NCBI GenBank assembly: GCA_037042915.1
Contig: CM073194.1
Location: 2,170,001 to 2,234,000 of the forward strand
Direction of reading: 5' to 3'
DNA: 64,000 nt
Origin: Auricularia sp. M13
Lineage: Eukaryota > Basidiomycota > Agaricomycetes > Auriculariales > Auriculariaceae
In this document: positions 49,843 through 60,345 of the stretch, in pieces
How the letters are laid out: each line of letters begins with the position of its first letter
Position numbering within the stretch: position 1 is the first letter of the stretch
The notes under the pieces: model-generated
The model's database searches: none
What the model saw: the letters and a program-made list of their open reading frames with translations, nothing else
Told to the model about the DNA's origin: nothing
Made by a program: the position numbers and the translations under genes

Positions 49843-50150
49843 ATCAAGTAGCTCGGTATTAGCAACGAGAGCTCACCATACTTCAACTGCACACATCTCG
49901 AAGTCTTCTCAGACTCTTCTGTACACTCTATTGGATGAAGTGGCCCTTCTACCGACAAACCGAGACGCTTGCCATGTAGATTGGTGATACTGTACTACTT
50001 AATAACAACCTGGGCACCGAAACCTGGCCTCTGAGGAGCGAGCCCGACAATCCGGAACCGTGAGAACAAACAAACTGCGGGGGACCGCCGGCTGCGCCCG
50101 CCGATTACACACTCTTTTCCTCAAGCGTCCATCTCAGTCTTGAACCTTCC
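49843..50150. other. intergenic
   Basis: 3' flank of the membrane protein gene and promoter of the MYND gene; nothing specific seen. Confidence 0.4.
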
Positions 50151-51691
50151 ATGGCCGCCAATCAGCAGAGGAACGGAGGTATCGCGATTGATGTGCTTGA
50201 CTATGCTAGAAACGTCTGCATGCCGCAGCTGCAGGCGCCGGATCACCCGCAGTGCTGCCCGCTCTGTCTCCCATTGTTCATGCGCGCCCTGTTTCAACCA
50301 CCCGCTCAACCGTATTTGGAGGAGCTGCTCCTAAATGATCACGAGTTCTTCGGAGCATGCGCGCGCATGCTGACTGCCCCGCGCCTCGCCTCCGACTTAG
50401 CGCGTCTTCAGCGGGTGCTCAGAGACAACACGTCTCGCTGTTCGACGAGCGCATGGCACCAGCTGGCCCCCAGGCGCAACAATAACGAGCTGGAGCTGTT
50501 TTTGTTTAGCCTATATACCTGCCTGCTCAACGCGGTGGGCATTGGGCCGCGTCCAGTCAAGACCAGTACTGCGTTTGCCTAGCGAGCACGGAAAGGGCAT
50601 TGGCCGACGCGTTGGACCAGCTGTTGCCCTTTGGTGCGCAGGAGAGCATCAATTCCCATCTTTTCTGGTGCCATACTCTCATTGTCACTCCGTTGGACCT
50701 CATCTTCCTCAACAAGCTGCTGGATATCGCGCGTCCGACACTCGTACCGCATCTGCTGTCGGACCCTCAGCGAGATGTGCTTGTACTCGATTTACTGCGG
50801 ATGTTGCGGGTGGGCTATTCCCACGCTCAGGGCCCGGAGGACGCACGCGATGAATACCAAGTGTTAGCAGGCAACTGGGCTCATCAGGTTGGCGCGGGGC
50901 CTTTGATTGTCGAGGCCGCCGTCCGGTTCCTCCAGACTGTCGACTCTGGGCCGGACGCCCAGATCTATGACATCCAAAAGTTTTATGCCGGCCGCGAACG
51001 CGCGGTATACATCACGCTGCTCGCCGTCGCAGACGCCAATATCCTCAGAGATGATTCCACACGGTATGCCGTGGCATCGATGGCGTCGTCCCTGCACACA
51101 TTGCTCCGACTCCCGCACCCGCTGCACCCAGCGATCGCAGGGTACCGCCAGAAGGTCCAGGTCGTGCCGAACCAGAAAGATTACACACCAGGCCACTTTG
51201 TTTTCCTCATTCTGTCCCAGCGCGCAGGGCTCAGGAAGTGCGCCGACCCAGGATGCATGCGCGTCGCCGCGGCCACTCGCCCTGAGGATCCCGGAAAGCT
51301 GCAGGCGTGCGCACGCTGCGGGTTTGTGCGCTACTGCAGCAGGGGATGTCAGCAGGCGGATTGGCGAGAGAAAGCTGACGCGGAAGGAGGCGCCCGCGCT
51401 CCTCACAAGGCGCTGTGTCCGATTCTCTGCAAGCTGTGGCAGGCTGGCGCAGACGTCAACGCACAGACAACCAAGGAGTTCGTTGCTATTTACGATCGTG
51501 CTGGGATCGATTCCGCCAATTTTGAGACGCTCCAGCTCTGGGCATCGTCAAGCGGTCTTGTCGGAGAACCCCTCAAGAAAATCATCTTTGGGAGTGTGAG
51601 TGCTAGGCCGCTCATATTCTACGTGAGTGCTCACAGAATGATTATTTCCCACTCTCAGCTCGAGCATGGCATATTGTATGGTCCCGACTGA
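50151..51691 (+). CDS. MYND-type zinc finger protein
   Basis: Start MAANQQRNGGIAIDVLDYAR. A helical, armadillo-like middle part (HLFWCHTLIVTPLDLIFL, YITLLAVADANIL) leads to a MYND finger at 51235-51425: KCADPGC, then LQACARCGFVRYCSRGCQQA, DW, and His/Cys in PHKALC. MYND fingers bind proline-rich partners; many basidiomycete proteins have this plan with no known role. An intron is needed near 50550-50590 to join the two open parts, but its limits are unclear because the obvious GT-AG pair leaves only about 32 nt. The last intron (51597-51658) adds LEHGILYGPD. Confidence 0.8.
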
Positions 51692-52083
51692 GGCGAGCAT
51701 TGCCGTGTTAGCCCAGAATGACCACAGAAACTATAGGTTGGACTCCAGTAGACAGTCGCGCTCGCAATTGCTATGATCAACGAGTCAGTGCTATTTTGCA
51801 GAACTTTGCTCGCGGTCGGCTTACACGTCTCGGGAAAGCTTCATGTCCGACTCCCTCAAGCGTCATGATCCATACTTGATACTGAATGCACATCCTGACT
51901 GTGCTTCGGCGACTTTAGTCGAAAGCTCTCAGGACCGGAAAATCTAGCATGCATCTCGGTCTGCGAGTCACGTCGAACTCAATAGAACTGCACGGCTGCA
52001 GAACCGCTGTGGGAACCGAAGACGACACACATTCGTGCCAGACTCCGCTGATCGTCCTGATCTCTCTCAGTTAACCGTTCACC
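51692..52083. other. intergenic; 3' part is a conserved paralogue leader
   Basis: The last ~95 bases (from about 51990) match the leader of the paralogue at 56289. Confidence 0.5.
51990..52083 (+). promoter_or_regulatory. conserved leader of MGTR-family copy 1
   Basis: Begins CACGGCTGCAGAACCGCTGT and runs to the ATG; clearly alignable with 56182-56288 (CACGGCTGCAGAACGGCTGT). Probably shared 5' UTR/promoter kept since the duplication. Confidence 0.5.
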
Positions 52084-52722
52084 ATGGGCACTCGTAACCT
52101 CATCATTGTCTACTACAGGGGCAAGTACTGCATCGCCCTCTACTGCCAGTACGACGGTTATCCGTCCGGGCAAGGACGCGACGTCCTCGAGTTCGCGCGC
52201 GATCCCGAGCAGATAGCCAATCTCGCGGCCGCACTCGACCGTGGGACGGTGTACGAGCCCAACGAGGAGGAGAGCTATGCCATCAACGAACAGGTAGCCG
52301 CCATCGCGAAGGCGATAGACGCCTCGCAGCCTGAGAGTATTCTCCCCGTCTCGAGGACGCTGCCGACCGGGATGCAGCCTCTGGATCTTATCTACCCGTC
52401 GCTCTCGATCAGCACCGGCGCCAAGATCCTCAAAATCGTCGCTGACGCGACCGAGCGCGTTCCGATCAGGAACGAGCTCGACTTCATTGCCGACGTGATT
52501 TCCTGCGAGTGGGCCTGGGTTCTGGACTTGGACGCGCGCGCGCTGGAGTGCTGGCGCCCCGGACGTGGTAGCAGGAAGGTTACGACACGCTTCCACGAAT
52601 CTGTCGACGAAATCAAATATGGGTACGCCCGGCCGCCATTTCTGCGCGCCACCTTCTCGCTCGACAAGCTTCCCGACGAGCCCACTTTCCTGAAGGAGTG
52701 CGGGGAGATATTCAGCGAATGA
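52084..52722 (+). CDS. uncharacterised MGTR-family protein, copy 1
   Basis: 212 aa, single exon. Starts MGTRNLIIVYYRGKYCIALY; the family is marked by MGTR, then YGQWDGYPSGQG-like sequence (here YCQYDGYPSGQGRDVLEFAR). The middle is short; the second conserved half is LDFIADVISCEWAWVLDLDA, ALECWRPG and FSLDKLPDEPTFLKECGE. No signal peptide, membrane segment or known catalytic motif. The family is widespread in fungi; I know of no assigned function. Paralogue at 56.3 kb. Confidence 0.78.
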   Translation: MGTRNLIIVYYRGKYCIALYCQYDGYPSGQGRDVLEFARDPEQIANLAAALDRGTVYEPNEEESYAINEQVAAIAKAIDASQPESILPVSRTLPTGMQPLDLIYPSLSISTGAKILKIVADATERVPIRNELDFIADVISCEWAWVLDLDARALECWRPGRGSRKVTTRFHESVDEIKYGYARPPFLRATFSLDKLPDEPTFLKECGEIFSE

Positions 52723-53258
52723 ACATGCTTTGGAATTTGTGCAACCTGTATGTTACGAATGTGCAACGAGAAGCTGATATCGCCATGTCTCCGAGCAGCG
52801 GTCACCATGTGGCATTTGGTCGGAAGGTCTTGCACAATCATGGAGTGCTAACTGAGAATCGTGATCAAGCACAGTCTCGGGAGATTTCCTGACAAAGAAG
52901 AGAGACGTCGCGACGTTCGATTACATGTGAAGTTTCTCTACTGCGAATACCAGCGCCTGGCTGTCCAGGTACAGAAGATGGATGATGTTCCGAAGTATTA
53001 TCGATGATACGCTGAAGATGGTCACAGAATCGCGAGTCGACGCATCGGGGAGTACGGCAAATGGCGGGATGCGCGAGACCGTTCGTATCGTGAACCTGAG
53101 CCAAAATTTCGGATAAGAATGCTGGGGAAAAGGAAACGAGCTACTTGTGAACTCGCGACTAGGGAATGATGTAATCTTGAGGATGGGTGGACAACGCGGC
53201 GCTCGTCATTGGAGAAGAGCAGCGTCGTGGACGATGTGCGCGGACCGCCGCGGAACGA

Positions 53259-53670
53259 TCACACGGGCGTGCGGACCGGCGGGAGCCCGAGCTCGTCCTC
53301 GGCGCCGTTCCACACGTAGCACCACGCCGAAATTTCGCGTCCGTCCCGGGCGAGCGTGACCCGGACCTGAGCGGGCGCGTAATCCGCGCCCTCAAACTTC
53401 TCCAGGGAACGCCCAGAGGCATTCGAATACGCAGCCGCGAATTTCGGCGGGCGTTCCCTCCGAGTCGGGGCGCCGTGAGCCGCGCACCAGCGCGGCGAAC
53501 TGGCCCCACGTCCGCACGTGCCAGCCCGATTCGTCGCTGAGGGCCAGGACGGCCGGCGAAACATCCGGCAGGCGGGGATATGCCAGGGCGCACTGCAGCG
53601 TGGCGGGGTTGGCGATCACGCCGTAGAAGAAGAGCGTGCGCGTCGAGGATGGATGCGGCCCGGACCACAT
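53259..53670 (-). pseudogene. AIG2/gamma-glutamylcyclotransferase-like, frame broken
   Basis: From an ATG at 53670: TLFFYGVIANPATLQCAL, GWHVRTWGQFAALV, AEIRGCVFEC in one frame, then LEKFEGADYAPAQVRVTL and GREISAWCYVWNGAEDELGL in another. The order fits AIG2-like proteins (YG-x-L loop, then G.VF, then L..FEG..Y). No splice pair explains the frame change near 53405, so it is either a one-base indel (dead or recent) or an assembly error. Small cyclotransferase folds of this kind are cytosolic. Confidence 0.6.
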
Positions 53671-53699
53671 GACGTGCCGCGTCCAGGCGATGGTCCTGC

Positions 53700-54160
53700 A
53701 TATGGCAACGTGCCTTTGGCCGGCTCCGAGATCCACGTCAACGAGGGCGCCGTCAGTGTCCAAGCGTACGTAGCAGCCGTCGTCGAATTGTGCACGATAG
53801 TACTCTAGCAGATGAGTCAGGACGGCGAGGCGCAGGGTGACCGCGACGCAGTCGGCACAAGGTTGAGGGAACTGACAGGCATTGTACCACCAGGATGCAG
53901 GCACCAGAACGGTAGTCCCCCCGAAGGAGTGAAGCTCGTAGTATCAAGCACGCCCGGGCTCAGGCTCGCATGCGCGCAGAGCGGCCTGCGAATCGCCGAC
54001 TGCAGACGCGAGATTAGCGATGAAACTTTTCAATGCGTCCGCGTCCGCCAGAGCGCTGTAGAGAAAGACCTGTATTTCCTGTTGCAGATCCGGCTTCCAC
54101 ATCAGGGAAATCCCCGGAAGTTGGTAACGGGTGGCAATGCCAGTGCAAGGGAAACAATGA
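53700..54160 (-). CDS. hypothetical coding stretch upstream of AIG2-like
   Basis: Protein-like reading on the minus strand: MWKPDLQQEIQVFLYSALAD (about 54110 down), then FGGTTVLVPASWWYNACQFP, LRLAVLTHLLEYYRAQFDDG, TDGALVDVDLGAGQRHVAIC. An intron near 53945 would join the first two. It may belong to the AIG2-like gene or be separate. Family not recognised. Confidence 0.35.
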
Positions 54161-56180
54161 TCCGAAGGTGATGCGAGTATGGTCAAGCGATACCAGATGA
54201 TACAATGCTCGGAACAAGGCCAGCATGTCGATTTACCATGCCATTGCAATGCGACTCAATCCTGGTTCACAATTGCAATAGCCTGGTCGCGTCTCATACA
54301 GCAGATACCTCCGTCTGCCAGCTTCTGCTCCCATTTGCTTGCTCCTCATTGTTCGCAACGGCGACGAAACAGTTCGAAAAATGCAAATAAAAATAATAAA
54401 ATTGATGCACAACACTATATACAAGCGGCTACTACTCAAATCGGTTGCGCGATACTTACCAACGACACAATGGCTAAATGAAACCAGATCCTCCGGCCGG
54501 TTGGACAGCCAGATGTAGCACAGTTGGGACCGAAACTGAAAACATTTGTTAGCGATAACGTTTAAAAGACAGACATCGGACTGACATACCCAAAGACCAG
54601 GTGGAGGTAAGTGTGTACTACGCATGGGGGGTAACTGCAGACACGGTGCACGATACTAAAAAAACAACAAGTCAGCCTCGGCCGCAACTGTCAAGTAAAT
54701 AACACCTACCGCGCTCGCGTCCTAGCGCATATGCAGCTTTGGCGCCCGGGCTGCTGGAGAGACGTGAGCACGAGTAGCGGGCGGTGAAGTAAAGCTCTCA
54801 CCTTTAATGCGTAATGAGAGGAGCCTTCTCGGGCTGCGCAGCCTAGCTATGCCGGTGGATGAGCTACAAATCATCGCCGCAGAGCGACGAACTCACTACC
54901 GTATTCGCGAAAGTGGGATATAGTACCTAAAGCGTGAAGTTAGTGGACTGTCAGCGGGGGGACAGTCTACGGCCGAGCGGGTCTGCCGCGTTGCAAGGTC
55001 TGGGGCGTTGCCCGACACCAGGCAGCAGCGAGTGCGGTCGCGGTGGGAGCGAAGGAATGTGCAAACACGGACAAACCAACCGCTGCGGTTGTCACCTACG
55101 GCCCGTGATGCTGATCCTGTGCTGATCCCATCACTGCCCAGTGCCATGCCCTCCTCCTCCTCCGTCCGAACTAACCTCTGAACTGTGCTTATGTATATCT
55201 CCTACCTGTTGGCAGTCAAAGTCTGCATTAAAGTTTTTTTTGCGTAGGCAGAGCACATAATATATATATATATATTCTTCACATAAATATTATACACAAT
55301 ACACTATAAGTCCTCATGCCTGGCCTACGTGCATTGGTGTCAAGGGTTGGTTGAGCAGGTGGGATGGTAAGCGCCGGCCGTCGAGCAAGCGAAGTTCCGA
55401 GTCCCGGTCACCGTGCCCTCAGAGTCGGAGTCCCCTCGCACAGAGGCGGCACTGATAGAGTTGAAGTCAAATTGGCCTAAGTCCCGCTTGGTGTTCCAGA
55501 CGCATACCATTTCCGTTTCATGCCATTGTCAAGGACGACCACATTATTGAGTTGTGCCAGGACATGGCCAGACAGAACCACTCTGTTTATCCATTGCAAT
55601 GCTCATACAATGCTCGCACCATCCTGCTGCGGCTTTGTCATGCGATGGCAATGGCCGCAATGTCCGCAATGTCCGCAATGCCGATAACGGGTTGACGGGA
55701 ATTCCCCGATGCATGCGTTTTTTTCCGCCCGTGAGCTCGTATTCCTCGTGCGAAGCGGGCGGCCCACATATCGCTGCGAAGAACACGGGGTTGCTGTGCA
55801 TTATCTTGTAGCGTTTCTGACGTGCCAGCAGGTTCGCCCATGAGTTGACTGGGCCGACGAGAAATAGTCTGTGACGACGGCCGGAGCCTCGGGACGGAGC
55901 GGAGCTTTAACTAACAGCTCTCAGATGACACCGCCGATCGCTGAAGTATTACTGACGGTGGACGCGGCCGGTAGACCTCCTTGTCTTCGGGATATAGTAC
56001 AAACGCATGCTAAGCTGGAAGATACCGGGAAAGTCGGATTTAAGAACTGGCATTGAGTCGAATCATTATAATTTGTGCCGGACATGCAGCCTCTCCAAGC
56101 ATCAGTTCAGCCCCGTAGCCTTTCTCTCGGTGCCGCGAGTTTAACGTGCCATCTTGAAGCACCACAGGCGTGTCATGTGG
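54161..56180. other. 2-kb gene-free region
   Basis: No convincing gene. Holds AT-rich patches (54385-54405), an (AT)n run at 55258-55275, and four GC-rich 9-base units (CCGCAATGT-like) at about 55650-55685. Confidence 0.5.
55650..55685 (+). repeat. 9-bp tandem repeat CCGCAATGT, about 4 units
   Basis: Short array of CCGCAATGT with one diverged unit at each end. Simple repeat without clear role. Confidence 0.7.
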
Positions 56181-56181
56181 A

Positions 56182-56288
56182 CTTCCACGGCTGCAGAACG
56201 GCTGTGGGAACGAAAGACGACAGACGTTCCAGGCTCCGCTCAGGTTAATCTGTCTCGACTCTCGACACTCATCGTCGACGCTTTCACC
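56182..56288 (+). promoter_or_regulatory. conserved leader of MGTR-family copy 2
   Basis: Counterpart of 51990-52083; similar from CACGGCTGCAGAACGGCTGT to the ATG with small gaps. Confidence 0.5.
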
Positions 56289-57194
56289 ATGGGCACGCGG
56301 CACCTCGTCATCGTCTACTACAAGGGCAAGTATGTCATCGCGCAGTACGGCCAGTGGGACGGCCATCCCGGTCGGCAGGGACGCGACGTCCTCGAGTTCG
56401 CGCGCGATCCCGAGCTGATGGCCAAGTTCGCGGCGGCCCTCGATGCCGGGATGGTGTACGAGCCCACCGCGGAGGAGTACGACGACATCTTCAAGAGGGT
56501 GAGCGAGCTGGAGAAGACGTTCAAGGAGAAAGAGCGCGAGGCGCAGGAGAAGCGGCGGCGCGAGGCGGAAGAAGACCGTGGCGCGGAGCGCAAGCCTGAT
56601 CATGACTCGCGATCGGAAGAGGACACCTTGAAGAAGAACCCGAAGTTCCTGCGCGAAGACGAGATCATGTCGTGGTTTATGAGCTGCGTCGCGGGGTTCG
56701 AGATGCACGAGGACATCGACCGCCAGCTGGCGGCCATCCTGGAGTACGCGATGTCGGACGAACGCGACTCGCAGCCGACCCTGCGCGACTTCAACAGGCT
56801 CTCGCCCGGCCAGCAGGCGTGCAACATCATCTGCCCCTCGCTGTCGCGAGACTGGGGCGCCCAGATCCTCATGCTGGTCGCCGAGGCGACCGAGAAGGTC
56901 CCAGTGCAGAACAGGCTCGACTTCATCGCCGACGGCCTCTGGTGCGAGTGGGCCTGGGTGCTCGACCTCGACGCGCGTGTGCTGGAGTGCTGGAGCTCAG
57001 CCTGGAAACCGGGTATCTGGCCGGATTCGGAGGAGCCTAAGCTCCAGAGCACCCGCTTCGACCACTTGCCGGACATTCAATCGGGGCGCGGCGACCGACC
57101 CAAGTTCAGGGCGAGCTTTCCGCTGGACAACCTTCCGGACGAATCCACCTTCCTCAGGGAGTGTGGAGAGCCCGAGTCGGACTTGGAGGACTGA
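56289..57194 (+). CDS. uncharacterised MGTR-family protein, copy 2
   Basis: 301 aa, single exon, starting MGTRHLVIVYYKGKYVIAQY, then GQWDGHPGRQGRDVLEFARD. The second half LDFIADGLWCEWAWVLDLDA, FPLDNLPDESTFLRECGE matches copy 1. Between the halves it has about 90 extra residues: a charged, probably coiled-coil stretch (TFKEKEREAQEKRRREAEED) followed by MSWFMSCVAGFEMHEDIDRQ. The frame is open upstream to 56154, but the ATG at 56289 is chosen because MGTR is the family start and the leader before it is conserved non-coding. Confidence 0.78.
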   Translation: MGTRHLVIVYYKGKYVIAQYGQWDGHPGRQGRDVLEFARDPELMAKFAAALDAGMVYEPTAEEYDDIFKRVSELEKTFKEKEREAQEKRRREAEEDRGAERKPDHDSRSEEDTLKKNPKFLREDEIMSWFMSCVAGFEMHEDIDRQLAAILEYAMSDERDSQPTLRDFNRLSPGQQACNIICPSLSRDWGAQILMLVAEATEKVPVQNRLDFIADGLWCEWAWVLDLDARVLECWSSAWKPGIWPDSEEPKLQSTRFDHLPDIQSGRGDRPKFRASFPLDNLPDESTFLRECGEPESDLED

Positions 57195-57737
57195 GTTCCG
57201 AGTTGTTTCCCGTGTGCAGTGCCAGTGTAAGAAAGGAATGTCGAAAGGCACCAAACTGTGATCTAGCAAAGAGGTCAATTCCCAGCGTCCTGAAGACCAA
57301 ATTGTGCACCCGCAAGAGCAAGCCCGATAAACATGAAAAATGATCAGACGGCGAGATCCCGCATCCTCAGCTGGCGCCGCTGGTGAGGTCGCGCATGCGA
57401 TATGTATTGTCGCGGACCAAAAATCTAGGAGGAGATGACGGCTGGCCATGGGGTACAGCTGCTGGACTTCGTGAATTCCGAGTAGCGCGTCGACTGATTC
57501 GCATTCGGCATATGTTACAGCGGGCTGGCCGCTTGCGAGGGGGCACGGCGCGTCGAAGCAGTTGGGGCATGAGGAAATGAAATCCGCACTGGCACCGCCC
57601 AGCCGGCGCGCTGCGCCAGGGAGCCTGCCCATGCCAGGTCCTGAGCGCGCACATCCGTTGCGGCAGTCTGTGTTTGGCCACCGGGTGCGGCGAGACGGGA
57701 GAGAGCGCGACCCCGCGGCGAACTCAGCTCTCCGTTA
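57195..57737. other. intergenic
   Basis: No gene recognised between the MGTR copy 2 and the LINE-like remnant. Confidence 0.45.
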
Positions 57738-58930
57738 TGTTTGACTCCGACCATCACCGCGCGCGACCGCCGAACGAAAAGCCGCACAACGACGCCTCTA
57801 ATCCGCTCATCTATGCTAGGACGCAGACCGGAGATGCTCATGCCGAAGCATTGAAATCCACTACGGTTTTAAAACGCGATACGCTCTCTCACATTGTGAA
57901 ATGCTGCCAGGCTGTTCACGACGTGACTCTGATGGCCCCGTCCCATGACCTGTTCTCCAGCGACGAGGATTCTCTTGTCCAACTGGCTTCAGATGTTCAC
58001 ACTCTGGGGCAATGGGTACAGACAGCTCTGCTGGCCTTTCGTGCTCATCGGGCCACGTCATCCACTCTCGCACAGCCACCAACAGAAGCGCCGACGACGT
58101 TTGCCGCCATTACGAAACCTGCTGCTGGCGCCGCAACCAAGCCAACCGCGACTCTTCCTCGAAAACCGACAGTTCCTGCCTCTATTACTGCACCGCAGTC
58201 AACGACTTTGCCCCTCACTCCCCGTGCTACACCGCAGCCTGACTCTGCCCAGCCATCGCCGTCGCTGCCCGCCGTCGCCCATCCTGCACCAGAGCCCGAA
58301 TCCAGACCGTCCACTCGTCTTATTGTCCGCTATCACGACACGTCCCGCCCGCCACTATGACCTCACCCTGAAACCATTGTCCAGTCCATCAACAAAGCCT
58401 TCGGTCGTAACGTGCTGACCGCGGTCAGCTATTCTCGCGATAATCAACTTGCTCTCCATACAAAGGACCCCAACAAAGCCGACGACCTTGTCACTAGCAC
58501 CAATTTGAAGGTCTTGCTGGCAGCGCTCGACTCCTTACTCTATCCGAATACTCCAAAACCGCCTACTCCGACTTTTGACACGGGCAAGCCCTGGTCAAAA
58601 CTCGTTATCCACCATGTTCCTCTCCCATTATGGGCTGCCAAATCCACAATTTACGGCCAGCTTAGCCGTCTTATGTCCGACTTCTGCTACGACAACAAGG
58701 TCGACCACATGTCATCCCTCCAGCTTTTCCGGCCGCTGTGCCCCCGAGCAGACCAGGAGAAGCGCTTTCAGTCATCAACCGAGACGTCGCCACACCACGT
58801 ATCTGTTCTACTTTGTGTTTCGGATGCCGATGCTGCAGCTCAACTGCTTCGGGATGGTGCCATCGTGCAGAGCGCTCGCTGTCGGATTTCCACCTATCGA
58901 CCTCGACCACACCGCAACACATCGGTATCG
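57738..58930 (+). mobile_element. LINE-like ORF1 remnant
   Basis: Starts MFDSDHHRARPPNEKPHN. A T/P/A-rich middle, then STRLIVRYHDTSRPP, VLTAVSYSRDNQLALHTKD, FDTGKPWSKLVIHHVPLPLW, LLRDGAIVQSARCRISTYRP. This plan (RNA-binding-like domain with FDTG-W-K-V-H-G/H-VP-LP, ending RYRPRP) is that of ORF1 proteins next to non-LTR reverse transcriptases in basidiomycetes, judged from memory of the family. The ORF is no longer intact and no reverse transcriptase follows: the DNA after about 58980 is a Ty3-type element. A fossil. Confidence 0.55.
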
Positions 58931-59451
58931 TAGACGCTTCACCTTTCATATCCCTTTTCCGTTTCTTTTCCACCCTTTTACTGTAAGGGTTAGCTACCAC
59001 TAAGCCTTGCGGAAGAGGTCCTTCGCTTACGAGAGCGCTGCTCGCTCGAGTCTTGAGTGGCAACGTAAGTCTCTGTAGAAAAGAACCTTGGGCGGACTCT
59101 GCTCGCAGAGCCCGCCTTAAGTACATCCCGGAATACATTGAGTCATGGTCCATGTAGACGGGACCGAGAACATAGCCTGGCAAAAGCACAGGCGGGCAAA
59201 AGCGCAGCGACCCCGGCAGGAGACCCTCGGCCTCCCGCGCCTATCTCCGTGAGCGAGGGAGGCGGTGCGCGGCCTCTGCACCACGCGCTCCGCCGTCCGC
59301 GGGCGTCGCCGTCGGCGAGGAGACCCGAACGCCGGCACCACGGCCGTCGCGAGGGCCTCCGAGCCCGCGTTCTTGCGTTTGCCCTCCCGCGTCGCACAGC
59401 GACGCGCTGTAAGCCCAATAAACGATCTTGAAGTCGAAATTGAAAGTCGTG

Positions 59452-59486
59452 ATGTCGTAGTCGTAGTCGTAATCGTAGTCGTAGAT
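59452..59486 (+). repeat. (GTAGTC)n simple repeat
   Basis: Imperfect hexamer run of about five units inside the presumed 3' LTR/flank of the Ty3-type element. Confidence 0.75.
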
Positions 59487-59556
59487 GTCCTGAATTGAAT
59501 GCCGTTAGCCGATGTAGTGGTTGATGCCTCCAAGGCGTCATCGAGAGCTCGATAAT

Positions 59557-60345
59557 CTAAAGCACATTGTTAGTATGCTCGTCGATGGCGCCCGCGGTCT
59601 GATCGAGCTGCTGCTGGTGGCTGCCACTCGGCTGTCCACTGGCCTGCCCGGTGTCCAATCCCTGCGCTATCAGGGACTGCTGCTCGTCGGCCGCGACTTG
59701 GGGCACGAAGATCCCCTGCCCGCCATCCTGCTCCTTGCCGCTGGATCCGCTGGGCTGCATGTGGTACAAGCCCAGCACGTTGTCCTGATTCTCCAGCGAG
59801 AGTGCTTGCGCGCCGTCCGCCAGCGCCTGCTGCTGCTCCATCGGCACCGGCGAGCCGACGTAGCTCATGGCAACGTCGCCGGTACTGAACGTCGTCGCCG
59901 GAAATCCAATCCCAGCTTGCAGCTCGGCGAGCTGCTGCTGTCCTGGGTGTCCAACGCCCGGATGCGCTGGTGTAGGCGTCCACTCGAACGGGCTGGCTGC
60001 AGGCGCGCGCGGCGGGTCGTTCGTCCAGTCCTGGTTGGCGTCGACAAACCAATGCCCGTAGCCCGCTTGCATGGGCGCAGGCGCCGCAAATTGCGGCTGC
60101 ATCGCTGCGGCTGGTAGCGCCGGCACGAATTGGGGCATGCCCATCGGGTAGAAGGGCGCGCCGAACTGGAACGGCGCTGGGTGTGCCCAACCCGACTGCG
60201 TGCCGTCCACCGCGTTCGTGATATCCGCCATGGGCACCACGTCCTGCCCCGCTGCGGGCGCGCGTGCTGATCCTGGCGCGGGGTTCGACGCCGCCGCCGC
60301 CGGCCGCTTGTTCTGGTCGTGCATCGTCGTGCGTTTGGTCCGAAC
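59557..60345 (-). other. Q/P/A-rich ORF downstream of pol
   Basis: In a different frame from the pol extension, an ORF reads MHDQNKRPAAAASNPAPGSA, then ADITNAVDGTQSGWAHPAPF, QQQLAELQAGIGFPATTF, ending DEHTNNVL. Its composition (Q, P, A, G, aromatic spacing) looks selected, whereas the overlapping pol-frame reading is R/A-rich and shadow-like. It may be an accessory ORF of this element family or captured host sequence. No domain recognised. Confidence 0.45.
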
